A DNA stretch of 59,724 bases from JABDPF01 sp036351575 (GTDB taxonomy: Bacteria > Pseudomonadota > Gammaproteobacteria > Xanthomonadales > SZUA-36): assembly GCA_036351575.1 (NCBI GenBank), contig JAZBPJ010000077.1, positions 1 to 59,724 of the forward strand, read 5' to 3'. Made by a program: the position numbers and the translations under genes. How positions within the stretch are numbered: the first letter of the stretch is position 1; every line of letters starts with the position of its first letter. Under the pieces are notes generated by a model that had not been told where the DNA came from, ran no database searches, and saw only the letters and a program-made list of their open reading frames with translations. Shown here piece after piece: positions 17,294 through 26,699 of this stretch.

Positions 17294-18446
17294 AAACGGC
17301 AATTACGATGTCGTCATCATCGGCGCCGGCAGCGTCGGCGTGCCCGCGGCCTGTTTCATCGCCGAGGCAGGCCTGAAAGTCCTGGTCCTGGACCGCTACG
17401 CCAGCGTCGGGCAGGGCGCCAACAAGGCCGCCATCGGCGGCGTTCGCGCCACCCACTCGGATACCGCAAAAATCCGCATCGGGCTGAAAAGTATCGAGAT
17501 ACTGTCCAGTTGGCATGAAACGCACGGCGACAACCTCGAGTGGCAAACCGGCGGCTACACCTTCGTGGCCTACGATGAGCGCGAGGAACACATACTGAAA
17601 AGCCTGCTCACCGAGCAGCACCGCTATGGCCTGAACATCGACTGGCTGGACCGCGATGCGCTGCTCGAAGCCGTGCCGTCCCTGAATCCCGAGGGCCTCA
17701 TCGGCGGCACGCTGTCACCCGAGGACGGCAGCGCCTCGCCGCTGCTGGCTTTGCATGCGTTTTACGCCGCGGCCAGAAGGCAGGGCGCCGAGTTCCGCTT
17801 CGGTGAAACCGTAAAAGCCATTGACGTTTCCGGCGGCAAGGTCACGGCGGTGGAAACCGACAAGGGTCGTTACGGAACAGCGGTCGTCATCAACGCGGCG
17901 GGGGCGCATGCCCGGGCCATTGCGCAGCTTGCCGGCCTGGATGTACCGGTCACCCCGGACTCGCACGAAGCCGGCGTCAGCGAACCCGTGGCCCGCTTCT
18001 TTTACCCGATGGTGGTCGATATCCGGCCCCGGCCGGGCTCGTCCAACTTCTATTTCTACCAGCACCATACCGGGCAGGTCATATTCTGCATCACGCCCTC
18101 ACCGCCGATCGTCGGCACCGACCGCCGCGAAACATCAAAATTCCTGCCCATGGTTTCGCGACGCATGATCGACGTCATGCCGCGATTGGCCAACATCAAG
18201 GTCCGCCGCACCTGGCGCGGCCTGTACCCGATGACGCCGGACGGCACGCCCATCGTCGGCAGGGCCCGCGAAGTCGACGGCTTCATCCAGGCCGCAGGCA
18301 TGTGCGGGCAGGGTTTCATGCTGGGGCCCGGCCTGGGGGTATACCTGGCGCGCCTGGTCCGGGATGAACTCGACGACGATGACCGCGAAGTGTTTGCAGT
18401 GCTCTCGCCCTACCGCAGTTTCGAAAGCGCTGAACAGCTGCGCTGA
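17283..18446 (+). CDS. DAO-family FAD oxidoreductase (amine dehydrogenase beta-type)
   Basis: A 387-residue D-amino-acid-oxidase-fold protein (glycine/sarcosine/proline oxidase group). YDVVIIGAGSVGVPAA is the FAD Rossmann motif. Pairs of this type with the upstream multidomain partner form sarcosine oxidase, HcnBC, opine oxidase or dye-linked proline dehydrogenase complexes. In those, this subunit oxidises the substrate C-N bond and passes electrons to the iron-sulfur/FAD partner. The start overlaps the upstream gene by 11 bases. Co-location downstream of a complete hox operon is unusual; a link to the NAD/H2 pool is inference. Confidence 0.8.
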   Translation: MAAENGNYDVVIIGAGSVGVPAACFIAEAGLKVLVLDRYASVGQGANKAAIGGVRATHSDTAKIRIGLKSIEILSSWHETHGDNLEWQTGGYTFVAYDEREEHILKSLLTEQHRYGLNIDWLDRDALLEAVPSLNPEGLIGGTLSPEDGSASPLLALHAFYAAARRQGAEFRFGETVKAIDVSGGKVTAVETDKGRYGTAVVINAAGAHARAIAQLAGLDVPVTPDSHEAGVSEPVARFFYPMVVDIRPRPGSSNFYFYQHHTGQVIFCITPSPPIVGTDRRETSKFLPMVSRRMIDVMPRLANIKVRRTWRGLYPMTPDGTPIVGRAREVDGFIQAAGMCGQGFMLGPGLGVYLARLVRDELDDDDREVFAVLSPYRSFESAEQLR

Positions 18447-18490
18447 ACGACGCGGTCAGTCACCGGGCGCCCGGCGGTTATAATCCGCCC

Positions 18491-21193
18491 ATGACCCGCC
18501 CAACCCCCAGCGCAGGCTGGAATTTTCAACCGCCGTGCGCGGTCGAGCCCGAGAACCGGGCCGGGCACGTGCGCGCCTGCAGCGATTTCGCCGCCGGCCT
18601 GCTGGAGCGCTTTCCGGATTGGCGATCAGGACTGGACCAGGGCGGGCCGCCCGACCGCGCCGGACTCGCGGAAGCGGTTCGGCGGCACGGGCTGGAGCGC
18701 GGCCTGAGGCGTTTTCGAAACCGCGAAATGCTCGGCATCATCTGGCGCGACCTGTGCGGCCTGGCGCCGCTCTCCCGAACGTTCACCGACCTGGTCACGC
18801 TGGCCGAAACCTCCCTGGACTGCGCGCTGGGCGAGCACTACCGCTCGCTGCAGGATAAACACGGCACGCCGCGCGGACCGGACGGCGAAGCGCTGGAAAT
18901 GTTCGTCATCGGGCTCGGCAAATTCGGCGGCGGGGAGCTCAATCTCTCGTCGGACATCGATATCATGTTCTGTTACCCGGTTGCCGGTGAATGCGACGGT
19001 CCCCGCGGCCTTTCGAACGAGCGCTTTTTCACGCGCCTGGCGCGCGCCGTGATCGCGAGCCTCTCGGAAATCACCGAGGACGGCTTCTGTTTTCGGGTCG
19101 ATACCCGGCTGCGCCCCTTCGGTAACGCCGGCCCGCTGGTATCGACGCTCGCCGCGCTGGAACAGTACTACCAGCGCGAGGGCCGCGACTGGGAACGCTA
19201 CGCCCTGGTCAAGGCCCGTCCCGTGGCGGGCGACCGGCTGAGTGCGAAGCGCTTTATCGATGACGTACGGCCGTTTGTCTACCGTCGCTATATCGACTAC
19301 AGCGCCGTCGAGTCGCTGCAGGAAATGCACGCCAGCGTGCAGGAAGACGCCCGTCGAAAAGACCGCCTGGACGACATCAAGCGCGGCCCCGGCGGAATCC
19401 GGGAGATCGAATTCCTGGCCCAGTGCTTCCAGATTCTTCGCGGTGGACGCGAGCCGGGCCTGCAGACACCGCGCCTGGACCGGGCGCTGGAAGAAATCGG
19501 CAAACTCGGCCTGCTGGAAAAAGCGCTGATTGAAAGCCTGCGCGAAGATTACGCATTTCTGCGCTTCGTTGAAAACCGCATCCAGGCATTGCGCGACCAA
19601 CAGACCCACCGGGTGCCCGCCGGGAATGATCGAGAACGCATCGCTGAAGCCATGGGTTTTGCCGCAGCCGCCGACCTGGACCGAAAACTGGATTCGGTGC
19701 GAAAGCGCATCAGCAAACGCTTTCACGATATTTTCCCGGCGCGCAGCAGCCGCAGCCAGGCCGGGGAGTGGCAGGAGCGCTGGAGGCAGGCGCAGAACGC
19801 GGAACAAACCGGCAGCAACGACCCGCTGGACCACTTTGGCCGCCGCCTGCAGCGCATCGCCCTGAGCCAGCGCGCCGACCAGCGTCTGAACCGGCTGATG
19901 CCGGCACTGCTCGAACAAATGGCTCAGCGCAGCCTGTCGACGGAAGCAGCCAACCGCGTATTCGACCTGGTGCTGGCGATCTGCCGGCGCAGCGCATACC
20001 TCGTGCTGCTCGAACAGCACGAGAAAGCGCTGGCCCGCATGCTGGACCTGTTCTCTTCCAGCGGCCGGATCGCGGAGCAGGTCATTCGTTTCCCGGCGCT
20101 GCTCGACGAACTGATCGATCCGGCCCTGGGCGCGCAAATTCCGGGTCAAGGGGAACTGACCGCAAGCGTCGAGCGCATTCTCGGCACGGGCCAGGACACC
20201 GAAGCGCAGCTGAACGCGCTCAATTACCTCAAGCTGGCCACCGAGCTGCGCATCGCCGTCGGACAGCTGCAAAAAAACCTGGACGCGACGCGGGCGCAAC
20301 GGGCGCTGGCGGATCTCGCGGCCGCGATCCTGCACGGTGTGCTCATGCTGGCCGGATCGGAAATCGAACACCGGCATGGCGTCTTTGAGTCTTCCGGAGA
20401 TGAAACAGACCGCGGCTCCAGCGGCCTGGCGGTCATCGGCTACGGCTCGCTCGGGGCCGCCGAGCTCAGCTACGGTTCCGACCTGGATATCGTGTTCCTG
20501 TTCGCAGCAAGCCGCCCGGAATCGAACGGAAAACGGCCGCTTGCACCGGAGCACTACTATGCCCGGCTCGCCCAGCGCTTGCTGAGCTTCCTGACCGTGA
20601 TGACACCATCGGGCAAGCTTTACGAAGTGGACACGCGACTGCGTCCCAACGGCCAGGCCGGTTCACTGGTCAGCAGCATGAAGGCCTTTCGCGACTACCA
20701 GTCGAACGAAGCCTGGACCTGGGAATTCCAGGCGCTGACGCGGGCGCGGTTCCTGGCCGGCAGCCCGGCGCTCGGCGCCCGCTTCGAACAGGTTCGAACG
20801 GACGTGCTGTGCCGAAAACGCGACGCAGGTCAGCTTGCCCGGGAAATGAGGGACATGCGGCGGCGGATCGCAGACAACCGGGGCGACGAGAGAGAAGATG
20901 AGAAACACCGTGCCGGGGGATTGATCGATATCGAGTTTATCGCCCAGCTCGGCATCCTTGCGCGCGCCCACGCCAACCCTTCGATCGTCGAGGCCACCGA
21001 AACGACCGACCAGCTGAACGAACTGCTCGGCATCGGCTGGCTCTCACAGGATGAACTCGATGTCCTGGTTTCCACCATGCACCGGCTTCGAGAAAGCCGA
21101 ATGATGCGCTCGCTGGTCAAAGGGGCGATGGACCCCCATTTTGAAACCGGGGCCGTTTCACGGATCTTTGAGAAAAAATTTGAAAATCCATGA
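18491..21193 (+). CDS. glnE: bifunctional glutamine synthetase adenylyltransferase/adenylyl-removing enzyme
   Basis: A 900-residue protein with the two nucleotidyltransferase domains of GlnE. The N-terminal adenylyl-removing site reads GLGKFGGGELNLSSDID near residue 141 and the C-terminal adenylyl-transferase site reads GYGSLGAAELSYGSDLD near 650. GlnE adds or removes AMP on glutamine synthetase in response to PII proteins. It is slightly shorter than the 946-residue E. coli protein, mainly at the N-terminus. It stands alone, 44 bases after the FAD gene. Confidence 0.95.
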   Translation: MTRPTPSAGWNFQPPCAVEPENRAGHVRACSDFAAGLLERFPDWRSGLDQGGPPDRAGLAEAVRRHGLERGLRRFRNREMLGIIWRDLCGLAPLSRTFTDLVTLAETSLDCALGEHYRSLQDKHGTPRGPDGEALEMFVIGLGKFGGGELNLSSDIDIMFCYPVAGECDGPRGLSNERFFTRLARAVIASLSEITEDGFCFRVDTRLRPFGNAGPLVSTLAALEQYYQREGRDWERYALVKARPVAGDRLSAKRFIDDVRPFVYRRYIDYSAVESLQEMHASVQEDARRKDRLDDIKRGPGGIREIEFLAQCFQILRGGREPGLQTPRLDRALEEIGKLGLLEKALIESLREDYAFLRFVENRIQALRDQQTHRVPAGNDRERIAEAMGFAAAADLDRKLDSVRKRISKRFHDIFPARSSRSQAGEWQERWRQAQNAEQTGSNDPLDHFGRRLQRIALSQRADQRLNRLMPALLEQMAQRSLSTEAANRVFDLVLAICRRSAYLVLLEQHEKALARMLDLFSSSGRIAEQVIRFPALLDELIDPALGAQIPGQGELTASVERILGTGQDTEAQLNALNYLKLATELRIAVGQLQKNLDATRAQRALADLAAAILHGVLMLAGSEIEHRHGVFESSGDETDRGSSGLAVIGYGSLGAAELSYGSDLDIVFLFAASRPESNGKRPLAPEHYYARLAQRLLSFLTVMTPSGKLYEVDTRLRPNGQAGSLVSSMKAFRDYQSNEAWTWEFQALTRARFLAGSPALGARFEQVRTDVLCRKRDAGQLAREMRDMRRRIADNRGDEREDEKHRAGGLIDIEFIAQLGILARAHANPSIVEATETTDQLNELLGIGWLSQDELDVLVSTMHRLRESRMMRSLVKGAMDPHFETGAVSRIFEKKFENP

Positions 21194-21290
21194 GCCGTCA
21201 ACGCATTTTGGACCGCGAACGTTCATTATCCGGTCCCGGTGTCATAGAATGTGCGCTACCAAACCGAACCGCCCGACGGAGGCCGCAACC

Positions 21291-21500
21291 GTGACCCAGC
21301 CCATCGAAACCAGCGCTACCGTGCTCGAGCCCGCTTGCGAGGCGCGGGAATACGAGGTGAGGCGGCAGGACCTTCCGCTTTCCTGTCCGACACCGGAGCA
21401 GAAACTCTGGAATGCCCACCCCAGGGTCTACCTGCCGATCGAGGAAACCGGCTCTGCAACCTGCCCGTACTGCGGTTCCGTCTATCGCCTGGTTGACTGA
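21291..21500 (+). CDS. small zinc-finger protein (zf-CHCC type)
   Basis: A 69-residue protein ending in ATCPYCGSVYRLVD. This matches the zf-CHCC (PF10276) family, related to the NDUFS6/complex I accessory zinc protein, with an upstream Cys (LSCPTPEQKLWNAHPRVYLP) completing the pattern. The GTG at 21291 is preferred because GGAGG lies about 9 bases upstream; an in-frame ATG at 21249 has no comparable site. In related bacteria this small gene often lies beside LPS or branched-chain aminotransferase genes. It is 15 bases ahead of the glycosyltransferase gene. Its function is unknown. Confidence 0.8.
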   Translation: MTQPIETSATVLEPACEAREYEVRRQDLPLSCPTPEQKLWNAHPRVYLPIEETGSATCPYCGSVYRLVD

Positions 21501-21515
21501 AACGGATCGGCGGTC

Positions 21516-22628
21516 ATGCATATCGTCCAGGTCCTGGTGTCACTCAACCTGGGCGGCTCCGAGCTGGTCGCGGTCGAACTGAGCGAGCATGCCGCCGCTC
21601 TGGGCCACCGGGTCAGCGTCATTGCGGCAAAGGGACCGCTCGCGGGCCGGGTCGATGCATGCGGCGCCCAACGGCTCAATTGGCCGATCGGCCGCAAACG
21701 TCCGGGCACGCTGAAATTCGTCCGTCAGCTGCGGCAATGGATCTCGGAAGAACGTCCGGACGTGCTGCACGCGCATTCGCGCCTGCCGGCATGGATTTGC
21801 CGACTCGCGCTGCGCGGGCTCGACCCGGAGCAACGTCCCGCCTGGATCACGAGCATGCACGGCCAGTATTCGGTGAACCGTTACAGCGCCGTGATGGCGG
21901 GCGGCGACCGTGTTATCGCCGTGTCGGATTACATTCGTGAGTACACGCTGCGCAACTACCCGTTCACCGACCCGCAGCGGGTGATTACCGTGCACGGCGG
22001 CATCAGCCACGAGGCGTTCCCGGCCGGGTACCGGCCGAACGCGGCGTGGACCACGAAAATGCTCGAAGACTTTCCGGAGTTGCGCGAAAAACGGCTGATC
22101 TGCCTGCCCGGCAGGCTGTCACGCTACAAGGGGCACGCGGACTTTGTCGAACTGCTGGCCCGTCTGGCAGAACGCGTTCCGGACATTCACGGCGTTATCG
22201 TCGGCAAGGCGCGCGAAGGCTCCCGCTATCGTGATCAGCTCGAAGGCCTGGCTGAACGTTACGCCGTGCTCGACCGGCTTACCTTCACCGGCGCCCGCAC
22301 GGACATGCGGGACTGGCTGGCCTCCTCGGAAATCGTCTACAGCCTGTGCGCCGATCCGCCGGAAGCATTCGGCCGCACCGTACCCGAGGCCCTGCACCTC
22401 GGTGTGCCGGTCATCGGCTGGAACCATGGCGGCGTCCGGGAGACCCTGGCCGCGCTGTTCCCCGAGGGCGCGATCCCGCCCGGCGACCGCGCGGAACTGT
22501 TTGAACGCAGCCTGGCATTTCTTGCCAGGCGGCCGAAGGTGCCCGAAAACACCGCCTTCGGATTGCGCGAATCCATGCGAAAAACCATGGCTGTCTACGA
22601 CTCGGCACTCCAGGAGAAAACGCGATGA
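21516..22628 (+). CDS. GT4-type glycosyltransferase
   Basis: A 370-residue GT-B fold enzyme. The N-terminal HIVQVLVSLNLGGSE segment and the C-terminal EAFGRTVPEALHLGVPVIGW (EX7E nucleotide-sugar motif) are typical of family 4. It probably adds a sugar to the LPS core or a related surface glycan, since it overlaps the O-antigen-ligase-like gene by 4 bases and waaA is close by. Donor and acceptor are not predictable. Confidence 0.85.
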   Translation: MHIVQVLVSLNLGGSELVAVELSEHAAALGHRVSVIAAKGPLAGRVDACGAQRLNWPIGRKRPGTLKFVRQLRQWISEERPDVLHAHSRLPAWICRLALRGLDPEQRPAWITSMHGQYSVNRYSAVMAGGDRVIAVSDYIREYTLRNYPFTDPQRVITVHGGISHEAFPAGYRPNAAWTTKMLEDFPELREKRLICLPGRLSRYKGHADFVELLARLAERVPDIHGVIVGKAREGSRYRDQLEGLAERYAVLDRLTFTGARTDMRDWLASSEIVYSLCADPPEAFGRTVPEALHLGVPVIGWNHGGVRETLAALFPEGAIPPGDRAELFERSLAFLARRPKVPENTAFGLRESMRKTMAVYDSALQEKTR

Positions 22629-23881
22629 ACGTATTCTTGCGCCAGTTGCAAAACGAATGGGCCAGTTGGCTGGCGGTAGCGTTCATCGCTCTGCTGCCGT
22701 TTACCCGAATCTACGAGATACCGCTGTCCGCCTTTGCCATTTCGCTCGCTTTCATCGCGCGCACACCTGAAGGCCGATGCAAGATTCGCGCGGCCGCCCG
22801 CTTCACCGTACCCCTGTTTCTCTGTTACTGGATACCCCTGCTGATCTCGAGCTTCGACTCCCTGTACGCCCCGAAGAGCTGGGGCAGCACGATCGCCGCG
22901 CTGCGCTACCTGGCCGCGGCGCTTGCCATGGCGGTGCTGCTGAACCCGCCGTCAGCGCGCGAACGCGTGTTGCGCTGGACCGCGTGGCTGCTGCTTTTCT
23001 GGTCGGTTGACGCCTTCATCCAGTTGTTTTTCGGGCGCGACCTGTTCGGCATCGCGATGCACCCCGACCGCCTCAATGCCCTTTTCATCACCAAGCACCA
23101 GTTCTTCGGCCCCACCCTGGCCATGCTGTCACCCCTGGTGCTGGAGCACGCCAGAAGGCAATGGCGCCCCTTCGCCTGGGCCGTGTCCTTCGCCCTGATT
23201 CTCGGCGCAGTGATGATCGCGGGCATGCGCTCCGGATGGTTGACGATGGCGCTTGTGCTGGGGGTCTACTCCCTGTTGATGCTGAAGCGTGAAAACCGTG
23301 AACTGCGCAAAACCCTGCTGACCATCCCCGCGCTGGCTGTCGTCGTGCTCGCCTTCAGTTATTTCGCCTCGCCGCTGTTCCAGGAACGCCTCGACGTTAC
23401 GCACGCCTTCACCAGCGGCGAGAACCGCTCGCTGGATGCCTCCAGCATGGAGCGCATTCCGATTTTCAAAACCGCTTTGAAAATGTACGCGGAACATCCC
23501 GTGAACGGCGTTGGCGTGCGTGCTTTTCCTAAAGCCTACATGGTCTACGCCGAGCCCGACGATCCTTTGATCCTCAAGACCGGCGGTGAGTCCGGCGCCC
23601 TGCACGCGCACAATTTCATCCTGGAGGTGATGGCCGATACCGGCACGATCGGCCTGCTGGGCCTGGTCGCTGCACTGGTATTCCTGTGGTGGCGGCGTTC
23701 TCTGACCTCGCCCCTGGAGCGGCGTGACGCCTTTCCCTTCATGCTGGCGGTCGTACTGATCCTGTTCCCGCTCAATTCACATTTCGCAATCTATGGAACC
23801 TATACCTCTTCCCTGGTCTGGTTCCTGATCGGCCTGTGGGGCGCGGCCTACCGCCTGGAAGAAAAACGCCCGGACAACTGA
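22625..23881 (+). CDS. O-antigen ligase family membrane protein
   Basis: A 418-residue inner-membrane protein with about 10-12 hydrophobic segments and a large periplasmic region in the second half. HAHNFILEVMADTGTIGLLG is the conserved histidine-containing block of the Wzy/WaaL (PF04932) superfamily. Members polymerise O-antigen or transfer it to the lipid A core. The start overlaps the glycosyltransferase stop (ATGA). Context next to waaA favours a WaaL-like role. Confidence 0.8.
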   Translation: MNVFLRQLQNEWASWLAVAFIALLPFTRIYEIPLSAFAISLAFIARTPEGRCKIRAAARFTVPLFLCYWIPLLISSFDSLYAPKSWGSTIAALRYLAAALAMAVLLNPPSARERVLRWTAWLLLFWSVDAFIQLFFGRDLFGIAMHPDRLNALFITKHQFFGPTLAMLSPLVLEHARRQWRPFAWAVSFALILGAVMIAGMRSGWLTMALVLGVYSLLMLKRENRELRKTLLTIPALAVVVLAFSYFASPLFQERLDVTHAFTSGENRSLDASSMERIPIFKTALKMYAEHPVNGVGVRAFPKAYMVYAEPDDPLILKTGGESGALHAHNFILEVMADTGTIGLLGLVAALVFLWWRRSLTSPLERRDAFPFMLAVVLILFPLNSHFAIYGTYTSSLVWFLIGLWGAAYRLEEKRPDN

Positions 23882-23891
23882 ACGGGCGCGC

Positions 23892-23969
23892 TCAGATCAT
23901 GGAACGCAGAAACGTTGCCGTGATAACCGCGATCGTCAGGAGGAAAAAAATCCGGATCAGGTTTTTCAT
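23892..23969 (-). CDS. possible 25-residue single-span membrane peptide
   Basis: Within the 159-base gap before waaA the minus strand carries ATG...TGA encoding MKNLIRIFFLLTIAVITATF followed by LRSMI. A Lys/Arg start and a hydrophobic stretch look like a tiny membrane protein. Only a weak GGAG lies upstream, and it faces against its neighbours. It may be chance. Confidence 0.3.
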   Translation of the reverse strand: MKNLIRIFFLLTIAVITATFLRSMI

Positions 23970-24040
23970 GTTCTGTGTTCAGCTCCATTCGAGGCGGGGA
24001 AGCATGGTCTTATTGTCACCGATGATGTAATTTCCGTTCA

Positions 24041-25315
24041 ATGCGCAGCTTATACACCGCATTGCTCTATCTGCTGACGCCGCTGCTGCTCCTGTACCTG
24101 TTGTTTCGAGGGCTCAAGGAGCCGGGTTACCGCAAGCGCTGGGGCGAACGCTTCGGCTTTTTCGCCGCGCCGGGCTCCGGCGAAACGCTCTGGGTTCATG
24201 CCGTGTCGATGGGCGAAGTCAATGCGGCCGCCGGGCTCATTCGCAGCCTGGCAAATGCTTACGATACGAAAAAACTGTGCATCACGACGTTTACGCCGAC
24301 CGGTTCCGCCCGCGTGCGCGAGCTGTTCGGTGACACGGCGTTCCACGTCTATTCACCCCTGGACCTGCCGGGAGCCGCCCGGCGTTTCCTGGACCGGACC
24401 AAGCCCTGCATCGCGATCATGATGGAAACCGAGATCTGGCCGAACCTCTACCGCCAGGTGAAGGGTCGCGGCGTTCCCCTGCTGATCGCCAATGCTCGCA
24501 TCTCGGACCGGTCGCTGGGGCGCTACCGGCGTTTTTCGAAATTGACCACGGACGCACTGGGCTGTGTCAGCCGCATCGCCGCGCAGAGCGAACGGGACGC
24601 CGGGCGGCTGGTCGAAATCGGCGCCCGGCCCGACCGTGTCGTGCTGACCGGTAACCTGAAATTCGACATCGAGATTCCGAAGGGCCTGGAACAGGAGGCT
24701 CCGAAGCTTCGTGAAACCTGGGGGCCGAAGCGGCCCGTGCTGGTGGCCGGCAGCACGCATCCCGAAGAAGAACCGGTGATCCTCGAATCGTTCGGCAGGC
24801 TGCTGCAGGACATTCCGGACGCGCTGCTGGTCCTCGTTCCCAGGCACCCGGACCGTTTCAGGCGCGCCGCGCAGGCGGCAAAGGCCGCGGGGCTCACGGT
24901 AGCCAGGCGCAGCGCGCCCGACGAAAAACCGGCCGGCGCGCAGTGTTACCTGGTAGACCGCATGGGTGAGCTGATGAATTTTTACGCGGCCGGCGACGTG
25001 GCTTTTGTCGGGGGCAGCCTGCAGCCCGTCGGCGGCCACAACGTGCTGGAACCCGCCGCGCTGGGCAAGCCGGTGATCGTCGGGCCGTATACGTCGAATT
25101 TCACCGATGTCACGGACCAGCTGCTGGACGCCGGCGCAGCGGTTCGCGTGACCGACGCGGCCGGTCTGCGGCAGACCGTGCGGGAACTGTTCGCTGACGA
25201 GAAAGCCCGCCGTGAAATGGGCCGCAAGGGCCGGGAACGGGTCAAACGCAGCCAGGGTGCGGTGAACCGCACCCTGGATATCATTGCCGAATTGCTTACT
25301 GAAGCAGCTGGTTGA
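24041..25315 (+). CDS. waaA: 3-deoxy-D-manno-octulosonic acid transferase WaaA (KdtA)
   Basis: A 424-residue membrane-anchored GT-B enzyme that transfers Kdo from CMP-Kdo to lipid IVA in LPS inner-core synthesis. An N-terminal membrane segment precedes WVHAVSMGEVNAA (the conserved catalytic Glu). PNLYRQVKGRGVPLLIANAR and GGSLQPVGGHNVLEPAA are characteristic family blocks. Its 3' end overlaps the convergent tolC gene by 20 bases. It completes the local LPS block. Confidence 0.93.
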   Translation: MRSLYTALLYLLTPLLLLYLLFRGLKEPGYRKRWGERFGFFAAPGSGETLWVHAVSMGEVNAAAGLIRSLANAYDTKKLCITTFTPTGSARVRELFGDTAFHVYSPLDLPGAARRFLDRTKPCIAIMMETEIWPNLYRQVKGRGVPLLIANARISDRSLGRYRRFSKLTTDALGCVSRIAAQSERDAGRLVEIGARPDRVVLTGNLKFDIEIPKGLEQEAPKLRETWGPKRPVLVAGSTHPEEEPVILESFGRLLQDIPDALLVLVPRHPDRFRRAAQAAKAAGLTVARRSAPDEKPAGAQCYLVDRMGELMNFYAAGDVAFVGGSLQPVGGHNVLEPAALGKPVIVGPYTSNFTDVTDQLLDAGAAVRVTDAAGLRQTVRELFADEKARREMGRKGRERVKRSQGAVNRTLDIIAELLTEAAG

Positions 25316-26645
25316 CGACCACCAGGTCCTCGGCGGTCAGAAGGCCTGCGACGCCTTTCAGTTGCAGGTGACGCAGAATGTAGGCATGGCGCGCGATTGA
25401 ATTATCCCGCTGCGCCTGGTACTTGCGCTGTTCCGCGATCAGCACGTCGACGATGGTTCTCGTGCCCACCTCAAAGCCGGCCTGCGTGGCTTCGAGCGCG
25501 CTTTCGGCCGAAATACTGGCCTGCCGGAAAGCCTCGACTTCCTGGATACCGGCCAGCACAGCCCGGTAGGCGTTTTCCGTTTCACGCACGATGGCATTAT
25601 TGGTGGCATCGAGGTCCTGCCCGGTGGCGTCCAGCAGGTAACGAGCCTGGCGGGTCCGGGCGCTGACACGGCCGCCCTCGTAGATGGGAACGTCGAGGAT
25701 CAGGCCGAAGGTGGTGTCCGTGGATTCCAGGTCGGTGATCAGCTCGATGTTGTTGACGAAGTCGCGGTAAACGAACTGCTTGTTGGTGAACTGGTTCCAG
25801 CCGGCGACCAGGTCCAGCGTCGGCAAATGCCCCGACCGCGCCAGCCTCATGTTGGAATCTGCAATATCAACGGCGGCCTGGGCGGAAAGCACCAGGGGGT
25901 TGCTGCGCAGCGCCATCTGCACCCACTGTTCTGCGTTGTCCGGGTTCGGCTCGACCAGGGGAAGGTTTTCCTGCAGCGCATCGAATGTCTCGAATGACTG
26001 CCCGGTGATTTCGAACAGTGCCTCTTTTGCGTCTTCGAGGTTGTTGCGCGCGACAATGGCGCGGGCACGGGCGTTGTCGTAAGTGGCGCGCGCCTCGTGG
26101 ACATCGGTGACCGCGGTCAAGCCGACCTCGAATCGCTGCTCGGCCTGCTCAAACTGGCGTTTGAACGCTTTTTCCTCGGCCTCGGCAAAGGTCACGCCGT
26201 CGATCAGCGTGAGGACCGTGAAGTAACTCGTTGAAACCCGCAGCAGGAAGTCCTGGTAAGTGGCCTGGTACACCGCTTCGGCCTGGGAGATCTGGCCGCG
26301 CGCGATATCCAGGGACTCGTAATTGGCCTGGCGGTACAGGCTCTGGGCCAGGTCGATACCGTAGCTGGTGGTCTCGATATCCTGGTCTTCGAGGTTGATG
26401 CCGGGAACGGAGGTTTCGGTGCTGCCCCAGCGCCAGTTGCCCGAGGCACCCAGCTGCGGAAGCATGTTCGCCCGCGCTATGGACTTGTTCTCATAGGCAG
26501 CCTGACGGCGAAAGTCTGCTGCCTGCAATGTCGGATCGTAATTCAGGGCCAGGTCATGGACTCCGACGAGATCCACGGCGCCGGCCGGCGAAGACAGCAG
26601 CAGGCCCGCGCCCGCAAGCCCGATCAGTTTACTTTTTACCGACAT
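25296..26645 (-). CDS. tolC: TolC-family outer-membrane channel
   Basis: A 449-residue protein with a signal peptide (residues about 1-23, ending near SPAGAVD) and the duplicated coiled-coil layout of outer-membrane efflux proteins. DLALNYDPTLQAADF opens the mature part, and YNAxR-like repeats such as QAEQRFEVGLTAVTDVHEA and TQAGFEVGTRTIVDVL mark the two halves, as in TolC itself. It would form the outer-membrane duct for drug efflux and type I secretion. Its pcm-like neighbour on the same strand, 54 bases upstream, is the common arrangement. Confidence 0.9.
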   Translation of the reverse strand: MSVKSKLIGLAGAGLLLSSPAGAVDLVGVHDLALNYDPTLQAADFRRQAAYENKSIARANMLPQLGASGNWRWGSTETSVPGINLEDQDIETTSYGIDLAQSLYRQANYESLDIARGQISQAEAVYQATYQDFLLRVSTSYFTVLTLIDGVTFAEAEEKAFKRQFEQAEQRFEVGLTAVTDVHEARATYDNARARAIVARNNLEDAKEALFEITGQSFETFDALQENLPLVEPNPDNAEQWVQMALRSNPLVLSAQAAVDIADSNMRLARSGHLPTLDLVAGWNQFTNKQFVYRDFVNNIELITDLESTDTTFGLILDVPIYEGGRVSARTRQARYLLDATGQDLDATNNAIVRETENAYRAVLAGIQEVEAFRQASISAESALEATQAGFEVGTRTIVDVLIAEQRKYQAQRDNSIARHAYILRHLQLKGVAGLLTAEDLVVVNQLLQ

Positions 26646-26699
26646 TTCAGATTACTCCCAATATTCATTGCCCGGTCCGGCACCGAATTCGCCATGACC

